DNA of 64,000 nucleotides. Origin: CAVORB01 sp963736235. GTDB taxonomy: Bacteria > Pseudomonadota > Gammaproteobacteria > Chromatiales > Chromatiaceae. Where the stretch lies: assembly GCA_963736235.1 (NCBI GenBank), contig CAVTOR010000024.1, forward strand, positions 68,892-132,891. The letters are read 5' to 3'. Below, in pieces: positions 25,978 to 33,300 of this stretch (within the stretch, counting starts at the first letter, position 1; the number at the start of each line of letters is the position of its first letter). The position numbers were made by a program, and so were the translations under genes. The notes under the pieces were generated by a model. It did not search any database and was not told the origin of the DNA. It saw nothing but the letters and a program-made list of their open reading frames with translations.

Positions 25978-26691
25978 ATGCCGAGGGTTCTGTCCGCAGT
26001 TCTGGTTTCTTGTGTGGCCGGGTGGAGCGCGATTGGGTGGTGTGCAGAGAAAGCCGAGGAGTATCCGGTCCCTCTGATGGAGGGCAAACCCTATATACAC
26101 GTGATGCATCAGGGCCGGTCCGTGCGCGTACAGCGTGTGCAAGACCCGGACTTCGAGCTCAAGGGCTATTACGCAAAGACGGCGCGCAAGTGTCCACCGT
26201 TTTGTATTCACCCCATGCAAGCGGCTCCGAATGTAGCCACCATCGGTGAAGTCGAGCTGTTCGAGTTCATGGAAACCAAGTTTCGGGATGGCACTGGAAT
26301 TCTCGTCGATGCTCGAACTCCGACCTGGTTCAAAAAAGGGACCATTCCGGGGGCGGTAAACTATCCCTTCACCGAGTTCACCAAGCCCCCTGAGGACCCG
26401 GCGTGGGACGAGCTACTGAGCGATCTCGGCGCGCAGCCCGCTCAAGAGCTCGGGGTGATCGAAAAGACCCTTGGTGATCTCGGCCTAGGGAATAAGCAAA
26501 CGGGTAAGTGGGATTTCGCTAACGCGAAGGACTTGATCATCTTTTGCAACGGTCCCGCTTGCGACCAATCGCCGCGAGAGATCAGTGGATTGCTCTCAGT
26601 GGGATATCCCGCCGAAAAGATCCTCTACTATCGTGGCGGCATGCAAATGTGGGAGCTCTGGGGATTGACGACGGTGATTCCCGAGGAGTGA
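25978..26691 (+). CDS. Secreted rhodanese-like protein
   Basis: A 237-aa protein with a signal peptide (VLSAVLVSCVAGWSAIGWCAE). After an N-terminal region with a KCPPFCIHPM pair of cysteines, a rhodanese domain (about residues 95-235) carries VDARTPTWFKKGTIPGAVNYP and the active-site loop FCNGPACDQSPREI with its catalytic Cys. It would transfer or bind sulfane sulfur in the periplasm. ATG 25978 lies 8 bases after GAGGGG; GTG 25969 and ATG 25972 are alternatives. It precedes pilG by 37 bp, an unusual neighbour for a pilus-chemosensory operon, but sulfur chemistry suits this organism. Confidence 0.8.
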   Translation: MPRVLSAVLVSCVAGWSAIGWCAEKAEEYPVPLMEGKPYIHVMHQGRSVRVQRVQDPDFELKGYYAKTARKCPPFCIHPMQAAPNVATIGEVELFEFMETKFRDGTGILVDARTPTWFKKGTIPGAVNYPFTEFTKPPEDPAWDELLSDLGAQPAQELGVIEKTLGDLGLGNKQTGKWDFANAKDLIIFCNGPACDQSPREISGLLSVGYPAEKILYYRGGMQMWELWGLTTVIPEE

Positions 26692-26728
26692 ACGTGAAGC
26701 TGCACAATGGACGAACGGCGTTAACTCG

Positions 26729-27133
26729 ATGACGACTGTTGATGAGAATCTCGACCTGACAGGCGTTAAGGTCCTGGTCATTGACGACAGCAAGACGATC
26801 CGCCGTACGGCAGAGACTCTGCTTGCCAAGGCGGGTTGCCAGGTCATAACAGCAGCCGACGGGTTCGAGGCGCTCGGTAAGATCGTCGACAATCGCCCGA
26901 ATGTCATCTTCGTCGACATCATGATGCCGCGTCTGGACGGTTATCAAACCTGCGCCCTGATCAAGAACAACCAGTCGTTGCGCACGACGCCCGTCATCAT
27001 GCTATCGAGCAAGGATGGATTGTTCGATCGGGCGAAAGGCCGCATGGTCGGTGCCGAGCAGTATCTGACCAAGCCTTTCACGCGCGACGAGTTGCTTGGT
27101 GCTATTCGCCGACATGTCGGTAGAGCTGCTTGA
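26729..27133 (+). CDS. pilG: Twitching-motility response regulator PilG
   Basis: A 134-aa single-domain receiver with VLVIDDSKTIRRTAETLL (acidic pair), the phospho-acceptor Asp in VIFVDIMMPRLDGYQ and the conserved Lys in YLTKPF. PilG acts with ChpA to control pilus extension. It heads the pilGHIJ-chpA-chpC block. Confidence 0.94.
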   Translation: MTTVDENLDLTGVKVLVIDDSKTIRRTAETLLAKAGCQVITAADGFEALGKIVDNRPNVIFVDIMMPRLDGYQTCALIKNNQSLRTTPVIMLSSKDGLFDRAKGRMVGAEQYLTKPFTRDELLGAIRRHVGRAA

Positions 27134-27198
27134 CAGGCTGCATTGAAGTAGCCGCCACAAGGGCCGCGAAACATTTTAACCGGGTTGGGCGTGACCAA

Positions 27199-27618
27199 AT
27201 GAGAGACTTTTTCCATAAGAAGGGCGCAAAGGGGGAGGGTCCCGCTGAGGGCGGCGAGACGGTGCTGGTGGTGGATGATTCGCCGACCGAGACCCGCGTT
27301 CTCGCCAACGCGCTGGTGAAGGCCGGGTATCGGGTGGAAACGGCAGCGAACGGGGAAGAGGGGGTCGAAGCCGCCCGGCGCCTAAAACCGGATGTCATTT
27401 TGATGGACGTCGTGATGCCGGTTCTGAACGGCTTCCAGGCCACGCGGCAGCTGCAACGCAATGCCGAGACCGCGCACATCCCGGTGATCATGGTGACCAC
27501 CAAGGACCAGGAAACCGACCGCACCTGGGGGTTGCGCCAGGGCGCACTGGATTATCTGGTAAAGCCCGTCGAGGCGGGGGATCTGGTGGCGAGAATCAGG
27601 AAGGCGCTCCATGGGTGA
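27199..27618 (+). CDS. pilH: Twitching-motility response regulator PilH
   Basis: A 139-aa receiver domain preceded by a short charged tail (MRDFFHKKGAKGEG). It has VLVVDDSPTETRVLANAL, phospho-acceptor Asp in ILMDVVMPVLNGFQ and the Lys of YLVKPV. ATG 27199 gives the family length; no good ribosome-binding site is evident, and the frame is open to 27130. The stop overlaps the pilI start by eight bases. Confidence 0.92.
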   Translation: MRDFFHKKGAKGEGPAEGGETVLVVDDSPTETRVLANALVKAGYRVETAANGEEGVEAARRLKPDVILMDVVMPVLNGFQATRQLQRNAETAHIPVIMVTTKDQETDRTWGLRQGALDYLVKPVEAGDLVARIRKALHG

Positions 27619-28180
27619 CGCGGTCACCGAGGCCGGCGCGGTCACGGGCAAGGTCCTGTTCGATGCCTTGCGTGACCTCGAACGCAGATGCTTCGAGCGC
27701 GGCGCCGGCCTGCCGAAGCAGGAAGCCTCCCCCGAGATCTGGGCGGGCGTCCTCTTCCGAATCAGTGATGTTCCGCTGCTTTCGCCGCTGGAAGAGGTGA
27801 GCGAGGTGTTGGAGGTGCCCAGGGACATCACCTCGGTGCCCGGCGCTAAGCCTTGGGTCCGGGGTGTGGCGAATAACCGCGGAACCTTGCTGCCCATTTT
27901 CGACATACAGGCCTTGCTGTTTGGCGCGTCCATCACGCGCAATCCGCGCAACCGCGTGCTGGTTGCACGGCAGGAGGAGCTCCCGTACGGACTCCTGGTC
28001 AGCGAGGTGGTCGGTATTCGGCACTTCGAGGTGTCGGCGCGCATCGCGGAGGTGCGTGGCGTCCGCGGCGAGCTTACGGACGTAGTGGTAGGCGGGTTTG
28101 CGCTGGGTGCGGAGCGCTACGCGGTATTCAGCCCGAAACAACTGGGCTTGGATGCGAGATTCAGGCTGGCTGCGGCCTGA
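27611..28180 (+). CDS. pilI: CheW-like adaptor PilI
   Basis: A 189-aa CheW-domain protein linking PilJ to the kinase ChpA. Features are ISDVPLLSPLEEVSEVLEVP, WVRGVANNRGTLLPIFDIQALL and RNRVLVARQEELPYGLLVSEVVG. ATG 27611 lies within the end of pilH. A 31-base hairpin follows in the 120-bp gap before pilJ. Confidence 0.93.
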   Translation: MGDAVTEAGAVTGKVLFDALRDLERRCFERGAGLPKQEASPEIWAGVLFRISDVPLLSPLEEVSEVLEVPRDITSVPGAKPWVRGVANNRGTLLPIFDIQALLFGASITRNPRNRVLVARQEELPYGLLVSEVVGIRHFEVSARIAEVRGVRGELTDVVVGGFALGAERYAVFSPKQLGLDARFRLAAA

Positions 28181-28192
28181 GATCTGGGCGGA

Positions 28193-28223
28193 ACGCACCC
28201 ATCACCACTGGTGCTGGGTGCGT
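28193..28223. repeat. 31-base near-perfect hairpin between pilI and pilJ
   Basis: ACGCACCCA (28193-28201) is the exact complement of TGGGTGCGT (28215-28223). Inside, CACCA (28203-28207) pairs with TGGTG (28209-28213), with one mismatch pair between the stems. No T tract follows, so it is not a standard terminator. It could stabilise the upstream mRNA end or adjust pilJ expression relative to pilGHI. Confidence 0.55.
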
Positions 28224-28300
28224 CGAATCATCAACAGTCACGAAGCTTTCGCTTGCGTTGAGCTAGCTTTCGGGATTCGGCTGCGGGGAGTTAGGAGAAG

Positions 28301-30337
28301 ATGGCAACAAAAACAAGGGCAAAGCGAGGCGGTACCGATCGCATGGTCGCCGTTCTTGCGGTACTGCTTTTCACCTCCATTTTGCTGGCGTTTGCGAGCT
28401 TCCTCCACAACGAGCAGTGGCAGGATTACAACGAACGCTTCCTGTTGATCGCGGGGGATCAGCAGGTCCTGGCGCAGCAGATCGCCGTCAGCGCGGCCGC
28501 CGCGGCACGCGGAGACGAGGCGGCGTTCGGACGATTGCGTGACGGAATCGTCCGTTTCGACAAAGACCTCAAAGACCTTAAGCAAGGGGATCCAGAGCAG
28601 GGCCTGCCTCCGTCGCCCCAGGAAGTATCCGAGACATTGCAGCAAGTGGAGAATGCTTGGTTGGAGCTGCGCGAGGCCGCCGACGAAATCGCCGGGGCGC
28701 GTGAGTCCATCCTCAGCGTCCGCAACATGGCTCAGTCCACCGGGACAATTCTCCCGCAGTTGGTGGAGGCAATCCAGACGTCCGCGCAGATGTTGGCGGA
28801 GCAGAACGCCAATCCCAAGGCCGTGCTGTTGGCTGCGGAGCAGTCGGTTCTGCTGGAGCGCATGGTCGGCGCCCTGGGCAAGCTGCTACTCGGCGGAGCC
28901 GATACGGCGAATGCGGTTGAGCAAGGCACGATCGCCGCAGACAAGTTCGCGCAGAACATTCGCGAGCTGCTGAAGGGGAATTTCGCGGGAGGGCCCGATG
29001 GCGGACCCGATGCGAGCGCCCGCAAGGCCCTGCAGAACGTCGACCGCCTGTATACGCAAATGCGGCAGGGCGCGGACCAGATGGTCGACATCATGCCCAA
29101 GGTGATGCCATCGCTGGATTTCCTCACCCGACTCGAACCCGCCAAGCAGCGGCTGGACGTCGCATTGAATCGGCTGGTTGAGGCCTATCGCGCTACCCCG
29201 GGCCGTCTGAAGGTTGGTCCGATCACCGTGGGGCCCGAATCCGTCATCGTTTTCGGGGCTCTGGCCGCGCTGTTCCTTCTATTGCTAGGTTGGCGGCTGC
29301 TTTTGGATGCCCGTCGGCGGGAGGCCGAGTCGAAGGCCCAGAACGAGGCGAACCAGCAGGCCATCCTGCGCCTGCTCGACGAGATGGGTGATTTGGCCGA
29401 TGGCGACTTGACGGTGGAGGCGACCGTTACCGAGGACATTACGGGCGCAATCGCCGACTCCATCAACTACGCCATCGACGCGCTGCGAAATCTCGTTACC
29501 ACCATCAACGAGACGACAGCCAAGGTAACCAGCTCGACCCAGGCGACGCGCACGACGGCGATGCAGCTCGCGGAGGCCTCGTCAGTCCAGACCCAGCAAA
29601 TCTCCCAGGCCACTGACGCGATCAAGTCCATGACCCACGCCATCGACGAGGTTGCGACCAACGCGACCGAATCGGCCGAAGTCGCCTCGCGTTCCGTGGA
29701 GGTTGCCGGCCGGGGTGCTCAGACGGTGCGAGACACCATCCGCGGTATGGACGCGATTCGCGAGCAGATCCAGGAAACTTCCAAGCGTGTTAAGAGGCTC
29801 GGCGAGAGCTCGCAGGAGATTGGCGAGATCGTCGAGCTGATCGACGACATTGCGGACCAGACGAACATCCTGGCCTTGAACGCCGCCATGCAGGCGGCAA
29901 TGGCCGGTGAGGCGGGTCGTGGGTTCGCCGTGGTCGCCGACGAGGTTCAGCGGCTCGCAGAGCGCTCGCGTAACGCAACCAAACAGATCGAGGCGTTGGT
30001 TCGCACCATTCAGGCCGACACCAACGAGGCGGTTAGCTCAATGGAGGCGAGTACGGCGGACGTGGTCGAGGGGGCCAATCTTGCCGAGAACGCCGGCCAA
30101 GCCCTGCGTGAGATCGAGAACGTGTCGAATTACATTGCGGAGATGACGCGGAAGATCTCCGACTCGGCCCAGAGGCAGTCGAAAGAAGCGGCTGGCATCA
30201 ATAATACGGTTAACGCAATACAGGAAATCACGTTAAAGAACGCGGACGGTACTCGCAGTACGGCAGAATCGGTCGAAACCCTGGCCGAGCTTGCGGTCGA
30301 GCTTCAGCGCTCGGTCGCCGGCTTCCGCCTCCCGTAA
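28301..30337 (+). CDS. pilJ: Type IV pilus chemoreceptor PilJ
   Basis: A 678-aa methyl-accepting chemotaxis-type protein. Membrane helix 1 is near residues 12-30 (AVLAVLLFTSILLAFASFL), then a periplasmic helical sensor region with tandem PilJ-type helices (VSAAAAARGDEAAFGRLRD, then a second related unit VLLAAEQSVLLERMVGAL). Helix 2 is near 308-330, followed by a HAMP-like region and a signalling domain with the tip segment DIADQTNILALNAAMQAAMAGEAGRGF. The receptor senses pilin or surface contact and signals through PilI/ChpC to ChpA. PilK and ChpB adaptation enzymes are not found nearby. Confidence 0.95.
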   Translation: MATKTRAKRGGTDRMVAVLAVLLFTSILLAFASFLHNEQWQDYNERFLLIAGDQQVLAQQIAVSAAAAARGDEAAFGRLRDGIVRFDKDLKDLKQGDPEQGLPPSPQEVSETLQQVENAWLELREAADEIAGARESILSVRNMAQSTGTILPQLVEAIQTSAQMLAEQNANPKAVLLAAEQSVLLERMVGALGKLLLGGADTANAVEQGTIAADKFAQNIRELLKGNFAGGPDGGPDASARKALQNVDRLYTQMRQGADQMVDIMPKVMPSLDFLTRLEPAKQRLDVALNRLVEAYRATPGRLKVGPITVGPESVIVFGALAALFLLLLGWRLLLDARRREAESKAQNEANQQAILRLLDEMGDLADGDLTVEATVTEDITGAIADSINYAIDALRNLVTTINETTAKVTSSTQATRTTAMQLAEASSVQTQQISQATDAIKSMTHAIDEVATNATESAEVASRSVEVAGRGAQTVRDTIRGMDAIREQIQETSKRVKRLGESSQEIGEIVELIDDIADQTNILALNAAMQAAMAGEAGRGFAVVADEVQRLAERSRNATKQIEALVRTIQADTNEAVSSMEASTADVVEGANLAENAGQALREIENVSNYIAEMTRKISDSAQRQSKEAAGINNTVNAIQEITLKNADGTRSTAESVETLAELAVELQRSVAGFRLP

Positions 30338-30373
30338 CGATCCATCGTAACCGCTGATCAAACGATCTTCGAT

Positions 30374-33300
30374 ATGGCCGATTCTAAAGCCGTCGGCGGA
30401 CTGAAGTGGGTCAAAGGCGAGATCTCCGCTAGCCTGGAGCGGGTTCGTGCCCGGCTCGAAGCCTTTATGGATGGTTCGGGCCGGGAAAGGGATCTCGATG
30501 ACGCAATCGCCGCCCTAAGTGAGGTCAGGGGAGTCCTGACCGCGTTGCAGTTGTCTGGCCCGGCGCGGCTTGCAGAAGAGATGCAGAGCCTGTCTGAGGC
30601 GCTGGCGGATCGCAAGGTGGCGGGCGTCGATGAGGCCGCCGAGGCCCTCATGCTGGCCTTGATCCAGCTACCAGACTATCTCGACAAGCTGCAGGCCGGT
30701 TACGCCGATTCACCCGTGGCGTTGCTTCCCTCCATTAACGACCTGCGAGCCTCCCGAGGCGCCGCGCCACGGTCCGAGGCAGAATTGCTCGTGCCCCCGT
30801 CCGTCCTGATGGACACTGAGATGTTGTCCGCGGAAATTCAGGACGCGTTTTCACGAATTGCAGCCAAAGTACGTCCCCATTTCCATCGCTGCCTCATACA
30901 GTGGTTCCACAAGGACACGTCCCACGAAGGCTTGGTCGGTTTGGGCCGCCTGTTCAACCAGCTGCAACGGTATCTGCAAGAAGGCATATTTCACGAGCTT
31001 TTCCTGGCCGCTGAGGCGGTGGTCGAGGCCCTCCTGGAAGGGAGCCTGCAGTCGAGCTCCGTCACCAAGTCTCTGATCGGGCACCTCGATCGCATCATCA
31101 AACCCTTCGCCGACGATGCACGGGCGTGGCCCGAGACCGAGGCCAATTCGTTGCTCGTCGAGTTCTTAACCCTGATCGCCCGCTGCGAGTCGTCGTCATA
31201 CCTGGTCAATGAGCTGCGGACGTCCTATGGCCTGGAGAACGGGTTTGACACGGCTGGTCCTCACTCCGCCATGTCGGCCATGGCGACGAGTCCTGAGGCC
31301 ATGGCCGTGCTGGTGGGGGAGACGAGCAAGGAGCTGCTGCCGGTAAAGGATCAAATCGATCTCTACGCACGCGGCAGGCGGGACAACCCGGCGCAGCTGC
31401 TGGAGCTCGAACCGACGTTGCTCGGTCTTGCGAACACCCTGACCGTAACCGGCATGGACGAGCTTGTTGACCGTCTGCGCGCCTGCGCCGGCAAGATCGG
31501 GTCCATCGGGCGAGGCACGGTTACCGCGGATGACGCCAATCTGCTGGCCGTGGCCGAGGAGCTGTTGGAGATTGAGTCGGCGCTGCGGGATCTTCCCTCG
31601 GGTCGGGAGGGAGCGGCCGCGCGGGAGGATGCGCGCGGACTGCTCGTCTCTACCCTGAAAGAGGCCCGGGTCGAAATGGCCAGGGCCGAGCAACTCATCG
31701 CCTCCTTGTCCGGGGAAGCGCGCGACCTCAGCCTGCTGCGCGAAACGCCCGAACTTTTCTACAGGGTAGCCGGAGCCCTGCGCGTGCTCGCTGAAAACGA
31801 CGCCGCGGACGTGCTTAACCTGATCGTTGCGCAGATCACCCAGGGCTTTTTGGCGCAGGAGCGCATCCCCACACAGGAAGATCTCGAACTGCTCGCGCGC
31901 GCAGTATCCGGAATCGATCTCTACATGCAGGGGTTGAGTGAGGGCGAGGCATTCCGGCCCGATTTGCTCTCATCTACACGCGAGGCGATCGAGCAGCTGG
32001 CGTCATTCTCCGTCTCTGCCATCACAGCCGCGGTCGAGCAGGAATCTGGAACGCTCGGCGTTTCGGATGCCGAGCCGGTGTCGCCGCCCCCGGTAGGGGA
32101 CGACGTCGCTGACCGAATCGATCCAGAGTTCCTCGACATCTTCCTGGAAGAGGCCGAGGAGGAAGAGCAGACGGTCCGTACCCAGTACGCCCGCTGGCAG
32201 CGGGATCCGGACGACGAAGAGGCACTGACAACCCTGCGGCGTTCCTTCCACACGCTCAAAGGTAGCGGCCGCTTGGTTGGCGCGGAGCGGATTGGCGAGT
32301 TCGCCCGCGCACTGGAAATGTTGCTGAACCGGGTGATCGATGGGAGCGTCCCGAAGACGCCTGAAATCGTCTCGTTCGTCGGTCAGGCCGTGGCCTTGCT
32401 GCCGGAGTTGATCGCCGCCGAGGCCGAGGGGCGGCCGCTCGATGTCGAAGAGATGACGGGTCGCGCCGACTTGCTCGCTTCGACGCCGACCGCCGCTGCG
32501 GTGCCTGAAACGACATCGGTCAGTGAAGCCAAGGTCATTCCGCTACCGATTGCGAGCCACAGCGCGGTCGCGCCCGCATTTGACTCCCCAGTGGCTGCGT
32601 CCGAAGAGGACGCCGACGCCGAGGAGGCTGCCGAAGCCGCCGCACTGGCCGAGATCGACGAGGAACTGCTCGACATCTTCCGTACCGAGGCACGCGAACA
32701 CGTAGAAGTCCTGCGTTCGTTCCTGGACGCTGCGGCGGGGCAGACGCATCCGTCGATCCCCGATGAGCCGGTCGTGCGCTCGCTGCACACCCTCACGGGG
32801 AGCGCGCGCATGACCGGGATCGCGTCGACTGCCGCCGCGACTGCCCCTCTGGAGCGCATTTTCCTCGCCTATCAGTCCGGCGGCGTCTCGGCAACGACGC
32901 AGGACCTGGAATTGCTTTCGAGGGCGGTCGACGCGCTCGCCCTGCGCCTTGAGCATCTACCGGGGCTCGGTAGCGAGATGGAGTCCCTGCGAGAACTCGC
33001 GCAGGAGGCGGAGGTTCGTCTCGCGCAAGTGGGAGCGGAAGCCGGCAGCGCGCAAATGCCAGGGAGTACCGCGCACGCGCGCTTGGGCGATGGCGAATTG
33101 CTGTCCGCCGAATTCGAGCCCACGGCTGGGGGCGCTGCTTCCGCAGAGGAGTCCGAGATCTCCGGGTCGGAGATCGAGGTTCCGGAAACCGAGTTCGCTG
33201 TGAGCGAAACTGCGGAAATCGCGGAGGCGGAACGCGAGCCGGCAGCCCCCGAAGTCACCGACGAAGATCTGGTCGCAGCGGATGAGCCGGAACTCGCTCT

